Origin: a virus
Virus record (IMG/VR): IMGVR_UViG_3300035171_000007
Span: 1-37,292 of that record
Length of the DNA: 37,292 bases
Reading direction: 5' to 3' (one strand)
A model generated the notes under the pieces. The model saw only the letters and a program-made list of their open reading frames with translations. It was not told where the DNA came from and searched no databases. Position 1 is the first letter of the stretch, and each line of letters begins with the position of its first letter. The position numbers were made by a program, and so were the translations under genes. Below are positions 1-8,666 of the stretch, one piece after another.

Positions 1-705
1 TGAAGCACTTTAAATAATCCAATGGTGGAGACTTTAACTCAGCCGACTACTCCTCAGTTACCGACTCCAACGCCTTTGAGTTTTCAACAAGCTATCCCGA
101 GCCGAGTTCAAAACATTCTATTTACTGCAAACACTTCGTTAGGATCAACACAGAATGCTACAGATGACGGAGCTGGTAATATCATAGGAGATGCTACCGG
201 GACTATTGATTACGCAACTGGAGCAGTTTCAATTACGTTTAATGCGGTTGTTCCTTCGGGTGAGAATATTCAAGTCCAATATAACCCAATGAATCCCGCT
301 CAAATGGCTATTCCGATAAGTATTATGTACTTCCAGAATCAGTTTACATTGCGCCCTGTTCCGGATAAAGGCTATACTGTCGAAATCACAGCTTATCGTC
401 AACCTAGCCAAGCATTGATGGGATCAACAGATCCAGACCAACCTAATTTGACAGGAAAGCCAGAATTAACGGAATGGTGGGAATGCGTCGCTTTTGGAGC
501 AGCCAAGAAGGTTTATGAAGATAGGTTAGACCCTGACGGTGTTGCGCTCATGGACAAGGGTCTAATGGAGCGATATGCTATTGCAGAGGTTCGTACCTAT
601 GCCCAAATCGGTAAAGCTAGAATCCCCACTTTATTTGCAGATCAATTACAACAATCTTACGGAAGCGGTGCATTTGGCTTCGGTAACTCAGTTTCAGGAG
701 CATAA
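1..705 (+). CDS. Tail adaptor / head-completion-like protein, C-terminal part (starts at 36779)
   Basis: This is the 3' portion of a 363-residue protein whose start codon is at 36779 across the circular join. The ATG at 22 is internal (residue 137), not the true start. The full protein has an alpha-helical N-terminus beginning MGIGTLSDIILKVRKLTG, a Pro/Thr-rich hinge, and a C-terminal part with a TEWWECVAFGAAKKVYEDR helix. The overall shape and its place between capsid and tail genes resemble the gp4-like adaptors of P22-type phages, which join the portal ring to the tail. That assignment rests on context and general resemblance, not on a catalytic motif. The next gene starts 2 bp downstream of the stop. 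Read literally, base 1 (T) would make codon 130 a stop, while the other copy gives Arg. Confidence 0.7.
2..127. repeat. Terminal direct repeat, left copy (circular contig overlap)
   Basis: Bases 2-127 are identical to 37167-37292. The repeat lies inside a single open structural gene that continues in frame through the join, so it is best read as the assembly overlap of a circular (or circularly permuted) genome, with a unit length of 37166 bp. Base 1 is T, whereas the corresponding base 37166 is C. Confidence 0.9.
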
Positions 706-707
706 AT

Positions 708-1331
708 ATGACATTACCATATAACATGGGTTTCCCGACAACAAATGACAGCCTAGGATCGACCAGAAACAAATTTTTCACTAATACAGCTTCAGTAAAG
801 ACATTTCTCGATGTAAACCATTATGATTTTGGAAATACACTGTATGGTAATCATAAATGGGTTTTATATGGTCGTCAAACAGGTACTTTTCCTGATACGA
901 CAACACCTAGCGCATTATCGATAGCCACCTATGGTTCTTCGGATGGTACAAGAACACAATTATGGTTTCAGCCTTCTAATGATGCCACAGGTGCAAAAGC
1001 AATTCAATTAACAGCTGGCGATGTTACTGCTGCTACTTTTTCAACGAATACTGCTTATGTAGCAAATCTGAATGGAGGGTGGACATTTCTTCCTGGTAAA
1101 ATGCTGTTACAATATGGTTCATTTAATCCAAATACCATTACCGCAATTACTTTTCCCATTGCATTTTCAATTGCTCCATACTCTTTAGTTTTTGGTGGGA
1201 GTACAAATGACAGTACGAGTGTAAGACCATCATATGCAGATGGAACATTAACAACTCTAGGATTCACTTTTAACGGCGCAACTAGTGGGCATATTAAATT
1301 AGTGACTTGGATAGCAATAGGTCCTGCATAA
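708..1331 (+). CDS. Tail-fibre-like protein with gp53-like C-terminal lectin fold
   Basis: This 207-residue protein has a C-terminal segment (about residues 120-207) that reads like the gp53-like C-terminal domain of phage tail fibres. It contains GGWTFLPGKMLLQYGS followed by a TFPIAFSIAPYSLVFGGS strand pair and a GFTFNG turn. Such domains bind host surface structures. The N-terminus has no recognisable anchor. It sits between the adaptor-like gene and the large tail gene, and its stop overlaps the next start (TAATG at 1329-1333), so the two are translationally coupled. A receptor-binding or tail-tip role is inferred from domain type and location. Confidence 0.6.
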   Translation: MTLPYNMGFPTTNDSLGSTRNKFFTNTASVKTFLDVNHYDFGNTLYGNHKWVLYGRQTGTFPDTTTPSALSIATYGSSDGTRTQLWFQPSNDATGAKAIQLTAGDVTAATFSTNTAYVANLNGGWTFLPGKMLLQYGSFNPNTITAITFPIAFSIAPYSLVFGGSTNDSTSVRPSYADGTLTTLGFTFNGATSGHIKLVTWIAIGPA

Positions 1332-3838
1332 TGCAACCGCTTCAACAATATTACATAGCTGGTTCTAAATCTGGTTACATTAACTATCAGAAGCCATTTC
1401 TTACTCCTGATGATGGTTACCAAACGTTAGAAAATGCTCTTGTCTATCGCGATAGAGTTATTGAAAGACCCGGATTGGAGTTTTTTGGTAGATTGAGAAG
1501 GGCTATAACTGCACAGAGCGCGGGGAATATTAGTTCTGTTAGCCCTACATTGAATCTAAAAACTGGATTAGGGATAATAGAAACAAATGCAGAAATAGCA
1601 CCAGGCACATCTAGCACAATCACTATTACTATCGGAGGACAAACTTTAACAGATACTACTGGAAACGGAACTTTAGTGGTAACCGGTGCAGGCCCAATAA
1701 CTGCTGCGACGATAAATTATGTCACGTGGGATTTAACAATTACAACTGGAGCTTTAGGAGCTACAGCAGCCATTGTAACTCTTATGTATTATCCAGGATT
1801 GCCCGTTATGGGTATCTGGCAAATCGAAACTTCTGATCTTAACAACGAAACATCTATATTTTTTGATACTAAATATGCTTATGTTAATCTTTCCGGTCTC
1901 GATGATGCTTTCAATGAATATTTACCTGCTTCCGCTGCCACATGGAATGGTTCTGATTCTGATTTTTTCTTAGGAACGAATTACAGGGGATCCAACGATT
2001 ATGATAGATTATTCTTTGTAACTAATTTCCATAATACAGTTGGCAGTCCAATGCGTTATAGTAATGGAGCTGTATGGACTACTTTTCAACCATTAGTTGA
2101 TGCTACAAATCTATTAACTCAAGCTAGAATCTTAATTCCTTATTATGGGAGATTGCTTGCCTTAAACACATACGAAGGCACTACAGTTGCTGGGGCTCAG
2201 AATTATTTTAATCGTTGCAGATTTAGCCAAATTGGCAGTCCTATAGCGGTAGACGCTTGGAGATCTGATCAATTTGGTAAAGGGGGTTTCATAGATGCAC
2301 CAACTGCAGAATCGATAGTTTCAGCTATATTTTATAAAAATACTTTAATAGTAGGATTTGAACGTTCCACGTGGCAACTTAGATATGTAGGAGAATATGG
2401 ATTACCTTTCATTTGGGAACGTATTTCTAGTGATTTCGGATGTGAGTCTACTTTTAGTCCTGTTTTATTCGATCAGGGCGTTTTACAAGTGGGCGATAGA
2501 GCCATAGTTTCGGCAACTGCAACTACTGTTCAGCGTATCGATGAACAAATACCGGATCTTATTTTTTCTTTTAAAAACGATGAATTTGGCAAGGGAAGGG
2601 TTTGGGGAGAAAGAGACTTTCAGAATGAACTTGTATATTGGAATTATGTCAATCCTGGATTACCCAGAGATGTGTTTAAATTCCCTAATTCTAATCTAGT
2701 TTACAATTACCGCAATAATTCCTATGCAATATGGAGAAATAATGTAACTGCTTTTGGAACCTATCAAAGTCCTATAGGTGTTTCATGGAGTAGTATGGAT
2801 ACATTCTGGAGAGATAGAAATATTTACTGGGTGGAAACAAACAATCCTGAATTTCCTTCTGTAGTTTGCGGAAATCAGCAAGGATATATCAGTTATTTTA
2901 CTGAAGCTTTATATGACGGAAACTCTATAGACGAACCGACTTTGTCAATTCATGGAATTGATTTTAGTGTTGTTCCTGCGCAAATAATAGTTCCTAATCA
3001 TAATCTTGCAACAGGAGATTGGATAAGGATAACATCGGCCTTATTTAATGCAGCTGATCCTGGATTAAATGGTTATATTTATAATGTAAAATATGTCGAT
3101 GAAGATACTTTAGAACTTACACAATGGAATATTGTTTCACAAAGTTTCGTTGATATGGACTTTACAAGCAGCTCTGTGACATATTTAGGACTTGGTGAAG
3201 TAACTTTCTATCCAGTCATGAATATAATGAGCAAGGATTTTAACCCATATCAACAACAAGGTTCACAAATTAAGTTATCATATATTGATTTTCTTGTTGA
3301 TGCACAGCCCTCAGGTCAGTTTTCAGTCAATTTATATATAAATACGTTCCTCGGAGATAGTGCTAACATAATTACAGGAAATAAGAATCTTGAAGAGTGG
3401 TACAGCCTCTTTGGATACATTACAAACATAATTATTGACATAACAAATGTTGTACCTTGTCGTATAACTAGCCCGGCACATGGTTTAAGAACGGGTCAGA
3501 CGATTAACATTACTAATGTTGTTGGAACAACACAAATTAATGAGCAGACATTCACTGTAACTTATATCGATGCAAATAACTTCTCAATCGCTGCGGATCA
3601 AAGTGCTTTTTCAGCTTATGTCGGTGGTGGGGATTGGCTTTGCGAACAAACAGACTTATTTCCTTATGGCAGTAATTATGCATGGCATCGATTCTTTGCA
3701 ACAACAACAGGTCAGTTTGTGACTTATCAGATTACATATAACAACGATCAGATGAGTAATTTATCAACCCAATACAACAATTTGACTTTGAACGCCGTGG
3801 CGCTTTATACACGATCCGGTTCTCGCAATGTTTTCTAG
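1331..3838 (+). CDS. Large tail protein, 835 aa, with FCCH-like beta domains
   Basis: The start is placed at ATG 1331, which overlaps the preceding stop; an upstream in-frame ATG at 1307 lies inside the previous gene. The protein begins MQPLQQYYIAGSKSGYINYQKPFLTPDDG, an N-terminus typical of large podoviral tail or stabilisation proteins. A beta-rich insert follows, and there are two C-terminal repeats of the form HNLATGDWIRIT..LNGYIYNVKYVDEDTLELT and HGLRTGQTINIT..INEQTFTVTYIDANNFSI. Those repeats match the small beta domain often annotated as E1-FCCH-like in phage tail proteins. In P22-like layouts a protein of this size after the adaptor forms the tail tube or hub. Its exact role is inferred. 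Confidence 0.6.
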   Translation: MQPLQQYYIAGSKSGYINYQKPFLTPDDGYQTLENALVYRDRVIERPGLEFFGRLRRAITAQSAGNISSVSPTLNLKTGLGIIETNAEIAPGTSSTITITIGGQTLTDTTGNGTLVVTGAGPITAATINYVTWDLTITTGALGATAAIVTLMYYPGLPVMGIWQIETSDLNNETSIFFDTKYAYVNLSGLDDAFNEYLPASAATWNGSDSDFFLGTNYRGSNDYDRLFFVTNFHNTVGSPMRYSNGAVWTTFQPLVDATNLLTQARILIPYYGRLLALNTYEGTTVAGAQNYFNRCRFSQIGSPIAVDAWRSDQFGKGGFIDAPTAESIVSAIFYKNTLIVGFERSTWQLRYVGEYGLPFIWERISSDFGCESTFSPVLFDQGVLQVGDRAIVSATATTVQRIDEQIPDLIFSFKNDEFGKGRVWGERDFQNELVYWNYVNPGLPRDVFKFPNSNLVYNYRNNSYAIWRNNVTAFGTYQSPIGVSWSSMDTFWRDRNIYWVETNNPEFPSVVCGNQQGYISYFTEALYDGNSIDEPTLSIHGIDFSVVPAQIIVPNHNLATGDWIRITSALFNAADPGLNGYIYNVKYVDEDTLELTQWNIVSQSFVDMDFTSSSVTYLGLGEVTFYPVMNIMSKDFNPYQQQGSQIKLSYIDFLVDAQPSGQFSVNLYINTFLGDSANIITGNKNLEEWYSLFGYITNIIIDITNVVPCRITSPAHGLRTGQTINITNVVGTTQINEQTFTVTYIDANNFSIAADQSAFSAYVGGGDWLCEQTDLFPYGSNYAWHRFFATTTGQFVTYQITYNNDQMSNLSTQYNNLTLNAVALYTRSGSRNVF

Positions 3839-3846
3839 AGGTTTAA

Positions 3847-4311
3847 ATGTCTTTTTCTAGTGATAAAGCTTTACAATCTAATCAATTAGCTTCGGATGTT
3901 CTTTTTGATGTAGAAAAAGAAGAGTTTAACGATGTATTGAATTTGCAATACCGTCGCATTGTTGATTCGGTTAACTCGAAAGAAGGGGCTTTCTACTTAT
4001 TGCAGGAAATGGCTAGTTTCAAGCAGCTTTACATTGTCAACAACCCACAAAGAAATCGCAATGTATATCGTTTGACTATTAATAAAACCAATGTTGCTCC
4101 AGGAGCGCTGGCGCCTTTTGCACATGGAATTAGCAGTGTCACCGATCCAATGCTAATTTATGCATCATGTAAAAGCGCTGATGCAATTCCAATTCTATTT
4201 ACTGTCGTATATCCTGATATTTATATGGATGCGACAAATGTTTATTTTACAAATCCATTGGGTGTTAATCTTACAACTGTTACGATTGTGCTTGAATACA
4301 CTAAAAATTAG
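3847..4311 (+). CDS. Conserved-type virion protein of unknown function (154 aa)
   Basis: I do not recognise this protein. The N-terminal half (about residues 1-70) is helical and charged, containing FNDVLNLQYRRIVDSVNSKEG. The C-terminal half is beta-rich and ends in a TVTIVLEYTKN strand, like a small trimer or decoration domain. It has an AGAGG ribosome binding site and lies 8 bp after the large tail gene and 8 bp before the next gene, within an unbroken virion operon. A structural role is therefore likely, but nothing more specific can be supported. Confidence 0.6.
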   Translation: MSFSSDKALQSNQLASDVLFDVEKEEFNDVLNLQYRRIVDSVNSKEGAFYLLQEMASFKQLYIVNNPQRNRNVYRLTINKTNVAPGALAPFAHGISSVTDPMLIYASCKSADAIPILFTVVYPDIYMDATNVYFTNPLGVNLTTVTIVLEYTKN

Positions 4312-4319
4312 AGGTCATT

Positions 4320-4832
4320 ATGTCACTTAGCAGTTTTTTATTCGGATCACGAGATAAATTAAAGAAAAAGCAGACATATACGCCTGGACAGATGCAATTT
4401 CTTGATCAGCTCCTTGGATCTCTTTCAGGAGGTGGTCAGGAAGGCGGTAACTTTCTTGATTACTTTAAGAATTTACTTGGTGGAGAAGAAGGCCAGGGAG
4501 ATTTCGAAAACTTTGCAGCGCCATATAAAGAACAATTCCAAAATGAAACAATTCCTATGCTCGCAGAACGCTTTGCAGGTGCAGGAGGAGGTATGGGAGG
4601 GGCTTTGTCAAGTTCCGGTTTCGGACAATCTTTAAGCAGCGCTGGAAGCAACTTCAATGCACAACTAGCACAGCTATATGCTGGTCTTAGACAAAATGCT
4701 GCTGGGCAAATGTCGGGATTGGCAGGGTTAGGTCTAGGTTCTCAACCTTATGCTTTTCAGCATAAACCAGCTTCACCGGGTTTTTTACAATCTGGATTAA
4801 GTGGCTTTATGCAAGGATTTGGAGGTAGATAA
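4320..4832 (+). CDS. Gly/Gln-rich ejection-type virion protein (170 aa)
   Basis: The protein is low-complexity, rich in Gly, Ser and Gln, with a helical middle (ENFAAPYKEQFQNETIPMLAERF) flanked by GAGGGMGGALSSSGFG and GLAGLGLGS stretches. This composition and its place as the first of three genes before the end of the virion operon resemble the small DNA-ejection proteins (gp7 class) of P22-like phages. Those leave the capsid with the DNA and help it cross the envelope. The assignment rests on order and composition. The stop overlaps the next ATG (TAATGG at 4830-4835). Confidence 0.5.
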   Translation: MSLSSFLFGSRDKLKKKQTYTPGQMQFLDQLLGSLSGGGQEGGNFLDYFKNLLGGEEGQGDFENFAAPYKEQFQNETIPMLAERFAGAGGGMGGALSSSGFGQSLSSAGSNFNAQLAQLYAGLRQNAAGQMSGLAGLGLGSQPYAFQHKPASPGFLQSGLSGFMQGFGGR

Positions 4833-6139
4833 TGGTACAAATTATAGAAAGAGGGCCTAGCTTAAGTTCACTAAGCGGTCAAATACTAGGACAATCACTC
4901 GGACAAGGTCTTGGACAATTCGTAGGTGATTATAGAGCAAATCAAGCCTTCGAAAAAGTGACTAATGATCCTGAATTAAAAAATAAATCTCTTTCTGAAA
5001 GATGGAATGCATTGAGTCAAGTTGCTCGTAAACATGGTTTACGTGGTGAGAATTTCCTAAAAAATCAATTACAACTTGAGCAACAGGCAGAACAAGAAAA
5101 GACACAAAAACGAGAATCAAAGCTCGTTCAAAAGCTTTTGAACGGGGAAGAAATTTCAGATACTGAGTTAGAAGGTACACGTCCTGAATTACAAATTATG
5201 GCCCATAAAGCACGACAGCCTAAAGCGCCCCCAGGAGGACTTTCAGGTCAACCTGTTCCTCCAGAAATTTCACAAAAAATACCTGAGATTTTAAATTCTA
5301 ATAAAGATAGATCTGCAGAAGAATTAGCCACATCTTTTGATGCTGCCGGAATACCTAGAACCTATTCTAATTCCTATATTGAATCTAGAAGAAGACAAGA
5401 AGAAACACAGGCTAAAACAGGTCAAAAAGGATCTGAACTTGAGAGAACGTATCAAACTCAAAGAGCAGCCCCCATTTTAAAGAAATATGATGAAATAGCT
5501 GCGAATTTACCATTCAAAGAAAGTGCTTTGAATACCATTGAACAAAACATGACAGATACCGGAATAAGTGATTTTATTGCTGATGCAACTGGTTTTGAAC
5601 CTCTCAGAAGTGCATCCGCTTCACGAGCAAAAACAGGATTGAAGGAATATTTACTTTCTAATTTAGTTCGAGCTGGAGCACGACCAAACCAATGGATTGA
5701 ACAACAAATAAATTCGGCTTTACCTAATTTTGGGCGTAATGCAGAAGCAAATGAAAGCGTTACAAGGATTTTAAGAAATCAATTTGATTTAGAAAAATCT
5801 AAAACTGATTTGATTTTTGATTTAGCCAAGAAAGATAGAGAAGAATATGGTTATGAGCATGGCGATTTAGAAGAAAGAGCCAATAAAGAGTTAAAACCTA
5901 TAATTGAAAAATTAAACGATAATCTGTCCTTTGATTTAAGAAAAATTTATGAAAAAAATAAATCAGATTCAGAACTCTTGAAAGTCAAAGAAGTACCGAA
6001 AGGAACACCATTAACTGTTAAAATGGCATCTCTTCTTATCAATAAATATAATGGAGATAGAGCAAAAGCTGAAAAAGAAGCTAAAATGCGGGGATTCACT
6101 GTAATGCCTGATGAATTTTATATGGGACAAGAACAATGA
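4832..6139 (+). CDS. Putative internal ejection protein (435 aa, charged, helical)
   Basis: The protein is long, highly charged and predicted to be largely helical. It opens with a Gly/Ser/Gln stretch (SLSSLSGQILGQSLGQGLGQ), followed by coiled-coil-like segments with many Lys, Glu and Gln residues. No enzymatic motif is seen. It is the second of three consecutive genes whose sizes and order mirror the P22 gp7/gp20/gp16 ejection set. It overlaps the next gene by 4 bp (ATGA at 6136-6139). The role is inferred from context. It shows no recognisable lysozyme-type domain. Confidence 0.5.
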   Translation: MVQIIERGPSLSSLSGQILGQSLGQGLGQFVGDYRANQAFEKVTNDPELKNKSLSERWNALSQVARKHGLRGENFLKNQLQLEQQAEQEKTQKRESKLVQKLLNGEEISDTELEGTRPELQIMAHKARQPKAPPGGLSGQPVPPEISQKIPEILNSNKDRSAEELATSFDAAGIPRTYSNSYIESRRRQEETQAKTGQKGSELERTYQTQRAAPILKKYDEIAANLPFKESALNTIEQNMTDTGISDFIADATGFEPLRSASASRAKTGLKEYLLSNLVRAGARPNQWIEQQINSALPNFGRNAEANESVTRILRNQFDLEKSKTDLIFDLAKKDREEYGYEHGDLEERANKELKPIIEKLNDNLSFDLRKIYEKNKSDSELLKVKEVPKGTPLTVKMASLLINKYNGDRAKAEKEAKMRGFTVMPDEFYMGQEQ

Positions 6140-7506
6140 CATCAGTTTGGGATATAGCTTTGTCTAAAAACAATCTTCCAGAGACAAATTTGCAAGAAGA
6201 TTTACTTAAAAAAACTTCTCCTGGTAACGTTTGGGATTTAGCTGAACATAAATCTGAAGAATTAACAAAGATAAAATCCCAAGAAGAATCTACAACAGAC
6301 AAATTAAAACGTGGTGTTGCAAGAACCGGTTCAAGAATAGCTGAAACAATTGTAGGACTTCCTGGTGATCTTTTGAATTTGGTTTCAAAAGGAGTCATAT
6401 ATGGGGCAGAGAAATTAAAAGGTGAGCCAATATCATCTAAATTCAAAGAAAGTTTGCAAGAAACGGCACCATTTAAATTACTTCCTACTAGCCAAAAATT
6501 GAAAGAATTCTCGGAAAAAGCTACTTCAGGATATACATCGCCCAAATCTGAAGGCGAAGAAGTCGGAGATGAGCTAACAGAACTTTCTACGGCATTATTT
6601 CAACCAGGAAAAGACCCTAATAAGTTTATAGGTTTGGTTAAGTCTGTAGGAAAATCATTAACTAAAGCTGCTGGTGCACTTGGTGCAAAAGAAGGCGCGA
6701 AACAATTGGGAGCAGCAGAAGGGGGCCAAGCAGCTGCCGAAGTTGGAAGTTTAATGCTAATGAGTCTATTAAAGCCAGGAACAACAAATAAATATCTTTC
6801 TGGTTTATACCAACAAGCTAAAGCAGCAGTTCCAAAAGGAAGCCTAGTAGATACAAGAAAATTCCTTGGATCATTAGGAGAAGTAGAGAAAGAATTAGAA
6901 AAAGGTGTTTCTACTGCCACTAAAAACATAGTTCTTAAAGATTTAAAAGAACTTCAAACTAAAGCAAAGGCTGGTCAAATACCTGTCGAAGATCTTGTTC
7001 AATCTTTTCATGATATTAATGAGACAATAAGCGCAAAAAACCTATTTGGAGAGTTATCAAAGACTGAACAGAAAAATCTGAAAATCAGATTCGATAAATT
7101 GAAAAATACAATTAGAGATGAACTTAAAGATTATGGTAAAAAAAACCCTGAATTTTACGAACCTTGGTCTAAAGCGAATGAAGGATATGCAGTCACAGCA
7201 CAAAGTAGACGTGTTTCAGATTTCCTTAATAAGAATATTTCAAAAGGATTAATAGGGGCTGGGGGTACTGGATTAGCATTAAAAGCCTTCGGAATAAGTC
7301 CATCTATTCCAGGTTCGGTGATTGGAACAATCGGGGGACTTGGTGCACTAAAATCTGGAGAATTAATGTATAGGATTTCAAAGAGTCCTGCGCTTAGAGA
7401 ACATTATAATAACGTAATAAAATTTGCTATAGAAGAAAATGTTTCAGCAATGAATCAGGCCTTAAAGCGTCTTGATATAGGCCTAGAAACGCTAAAAATC
7501 GATTAA
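6136..7506 (+). CDS. Putative internal ejection protein with amphipathic Gly/Ala-rich segments (456 aa)
   Basis: This is the third protein of the ejection-like set. It has two hydrophobic glycine/alanine-rich stretches, around residues 175-215 (KAAGALGAKEGAKQLGAAEG) and around residues 370-415 (GLIGAGGTGLALKAFG, GTIGGLGALKSG). Both could insert into or cross membranes, as expected for a protein delivered during DNA entry. Between them lies a long charged helical region. It is the last gene of the rightward block, and its stop codon (7504-7506) overlaps the end of the convergent gene at 7503-7583. No peptidoglycan hydrolase motif is recognised. Confidence 0.5.
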   Translation: MTSVWDIALSKNNLPETNLQEDLLKKTSPGNVWDLAEHKSEELTKIKSQEESTTDKLKRGVARTGSRIAETIVGLPGDLLNLVSKGVIYGAEKLKGEPISSKFKESLQETAPFKLLPTSQKLKEFSEKATSGYTSPKSEGEEVGDELTELSTALFQPGKDPNKFIGLVKSVGKSLTKAAGALGAKEGAKQLGAAEGGQAAAEVGSLMLMSLLKPGTTNKYLSGLYQQAKAAVPKGSLVDTRKFLGSLGEVEKELEKGVSTATKNIVLKDLKELQTKAKAGQIPVEDLVQSFHDINETISAKNLFGELSKTEQKNLKIRFDKLKNTIRDELKDYGKKNPEFYEPWSKANEGYAVTAQSRRVSDFLNKNISKGLIGAGGTGLALKAFGISPSIPGSVIGTIGGLGALKSGELMYRISKSPALREHYNNVIKFAIEENVSAMNQALKRLDIGLETLKID

Positions 7507-7583
7507 ATCCAAGGTGATTCTTCATAAGGATCTCCTGAAAAAACAAAGTAAAACAAACAGAGTGTAAATAAAATTTCAATCAT
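7503..7583 (-). CDS. Tiny membrane-type protein, 26 aa
   Basis: The reading frame is MIEILFTLCLFYFVFSGDPY..., with a hydrophobic N-terminal half and a short acidic tail ending SPWI. Its ATG overlaps the stop of the preceding leftward gene (ATGA at 7583-7580), the same coupling used elsewhere in this operon. Its own stop overlaps the stop of the rightward virion gene. It is very short, so the call depends on the coupling and on the hydrophobic character shared with its neighbours. Confidence 0.4.
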   Translation of the reverse strand: MIEILFTLCLFYFVFSGDPYEESPWI

Positions 7584-7747
7584 AAATCATCTCGATTGTA
7601 TTTGTAATTTTCAAGATATTCATCTTTCATGAATACTGATGTGTTTTTAATCACTTCTAGATTACTGTTTATAGATTCTAAAATTCCGAAAATCTTCCAT
7701 CCAATATAAACATATGCAAAAAATTTAAACCATGATTCATATCCCAC
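7580..7747 (-). CDS. Small membrane-type protein, 55 aa, GTG start
   Basis: It starts at GTG 7747 behind a GGAGG ribosome binding site. An ATG two bases upstream opens a different frame that stops after 23 codons, so GTG is preferred. The protein begins with an aromatic hydrophobic stretch (WFKFFAYVYIGWKIFGIL), followed by a polar helical tail ending KYNRDDL. The layout (N-terminal membrane segment, charged C-terminal helix) matches the neighbouring genes at 7851, 8058 and 8231. Function unknown. Confidence 0.5.
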   Translation of the reverse strand: MGYESWFKFFAYVYIGWKIFGILESINSNLEVIKNTSVFMKDEYLENYKYNRDDL

Positions 7748-7772
7748 ATAACCTCCGTGTTATTTTTTTAAA

Positions 7773-7838
7773 TTAAGAAGCCCAACGCTCAAGCCAAAGA
7801 AGAAGCAAAGCCCCGCCTAAAATTTCTAAAATGATCAT
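7773..7838 (-). CDS. Tiny hydrophobic protein, 21 aa
   Basis: The frame is MIILEILGGALLLLWLERWAS, preceded at the right distance by GGAGG on the minus strand (7843-7847). It is essentially one membrane helix with a short charged end. Such single-helix peptides occur in phage lysis or membrane-modifying cassettes, but no homology is claimed. The strong ribosome binding site and its place in the leftward operon are the evidence. Confidence 0.4.
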   Translation of the reverse strand: MIILEILGGALLLLWLERWAS

Positions 7839-7850
7839 AAAACCTCCTTA

Positions 7851-8045
7851 TTATTCTTTAATTGCCAATTCTGCCGGCATAACATTTTTCAGGATCAGGA
7901 CTGTTTTTATAATGGCCATGTCTTTTTCAAGATCAGAAAATCTTTGATCGATTTCAGTAAACTTGCCATTCATCCAGATAAAAGATGAAAATAAAGCCCC
8001 TAACACTACCATTGTGTCTGCATGTTTTTTAAAAAATTCATTCAT
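7851..8045 (-). CDS. Small membrane protein with helical tail, 64 aa
   Basis: It starts at ATG 8045 with GGAGG immediately upstream. Residues about 10-25 (TMVVLGALFSSFIWM) form a probable membrane segment. They are followed by a heptad-like stretch (FTEIDQRFSDLEKDMAIIKT) that could be a short coiled coil. This layout resembles XhlA-type or holin-accessory proteins, but sequence similarity is not strong enough to name it. It is one of a run of small membrane-type genes transcribed leftward behind the HTH gene at 8413-8616. Confidence 0.6.
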   Translation of the reverse strand: MNEFFKKHADTMVVLGALFSSFIWMNGKFTEIDQRFSDLEKDMAIIKTVLILKNVMPAELAIKE

Positions 8046-8057
8046 ATAACCTCCTTG

Positions 8058-8234
8058 TTATTTCCTGTTTTCTTTAAGCAAGTCCACGAACATTTCATAT
8101 AACCTGTCCGTTCTAGCAGATTGAATATCAACATCTTGACGTATCTCTTTCGTCCATTCTTTAAATTCAGAATGCATGTATTTAGCTGCGCCTAAAATTG
8201 AACCAACCAAAAGTAAAAATTGTATCCAAGTCAT
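8058..8234 (-). CDS. Small membrane protein with helical tail, 58 aa; paralogue of the gene at 19403
   Basis: The frame begins MTWIQFLLLVGSILGAAKYM (membrane segment) and ends RTDRLYEMFVDLLKENRK. That ending closely matches the C-terminus of the protein at 19403-19603 (RRTDDLYFKFIELAGKQK), so the two are paralogues in different operons. The start overlaps the preceding gene's stop (ATGA at 8234-8231). Function unknown; a membrane-tethered partner or holin-like role is possible. Confidence 0.6.
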   Translation of the reverse strand: MTWIQFLLLVGSILGAAKYMHSEFKEWTKEIRQDVDIQSARTDRLYEMFVDLLKENRK

Positions 8235-8413
8235 TTCTTATTCCTTTCCTCAATGGCACATAAGCGGCCATGAAAATCTTTCATTTCCGTCTGAATGCTG
8301 CGGATTTCATCTCTAATTCCCAAATGGAGAGATATACTTACCCCAAAAAATGTCAACATTATCAAAAGGTTAGAACCAATAATCGCAATAACTTGCATCC
8401 ATGTTTCGTTCAT
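8231..8413 (-). CDS. Small membrane protein with helical tail, 60 aa
   Basis: The N-terminal hydrophobic helix (about residues 6-31) is followed by a charged helix (IRDEIRSIQTEMKDFHGRLCAIEERNKK) with coiled-coil character. It starts at ATG 8413 behind GGAGAAAAATA. Its start overlaps the stop of the HTH gene (TAATG) and its stop overlaps the next ATG, so it is coupled on both sides. It has the same layout as its neighbours. No function can be assigned. Confidence 0.6.
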   Translation of the reverse strand: MNETWMQVIAIIGSNLLIMLTFFGVSISLHLGIRDEIRSIQTEMKDFHGRLCAIEERNKK

Positions 8414-8616
8414 TATTTTTCTCCATACATCAATGTTTGGGCCATTCTGTTTAATTCAACTCGAGGAATGCGCAAGGAACTTGTTTGTCCACCACCAGGC
8501 TTTAAGGCTATGATTTTCTTGGCCCGAATCGCCTTTCTAATAGTTTCAGGATTCATTTTAAGTAACTTAGCAAACTCTTTAACTGTGTAAAATTCTTCGT
8601 AATCTTTATATTCCAT
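8413..8616 (-). CDS. MerR/excisionase-type winged HTH DNA-binding protein (67 aa)
   Basis: Residues about 9-55 read FYTVKEFAKLLKMNPETIRKAIRAKKIIALKPGGG..LRIPRVEL, with VKEFAKLLKMNPETIRKAIR as the helix-turn-helix. This is the compact HTH_17/excisionase-like fold in which the helix pair is followed by a short basic wing. I chose the start at 8616 because the domain begins just after it. An upstream in-frame start at 8673 would read through the promoter and operator region. It heads the leftward operon of small membrane proteins. It probably acts as a transcription factor on the adjacent divergent region (direct repeats at 8622-8654, palindrome at 8689-8703); that is inference. Confidence 0.7.
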   Translation of the reverse strand: MEYKDYEEFYTVKEFAKLLKMNPETIRKAIRAKKIIALKPGGGQTSSLRIPRVELNRMAQTLMYGEK

Positions 8617-8621
8617 AGTCA

Positions 8622-8654
8622 AATAATAGCAAACAAGTGTAAATATTAGCAAAC
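8622..8654. promoter_or_regulatory. Two direct repeats, candidate binding sites for the HTH protein
   Basis: AATAATAGCAAAC (8622-8634) and AATATTAGCAAAC (8642-8654) differ at one base and are spaced 20 bp apart, about two helical turns. They lie directly upstream of the HTH gene start, which suggests cooperative binding on one DNA face and autoregulation. Confidence 0.5.
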
Positions 8655-8666
8655 TAAAAGAATCAC

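Noticed and set aside
1-127. Terminal repeat as a true phage direct terminal repeat
   Set aside because: It is only 126 bp and lies inside one open gene that continues in frame; an overlap of a circular assembly explains it better.
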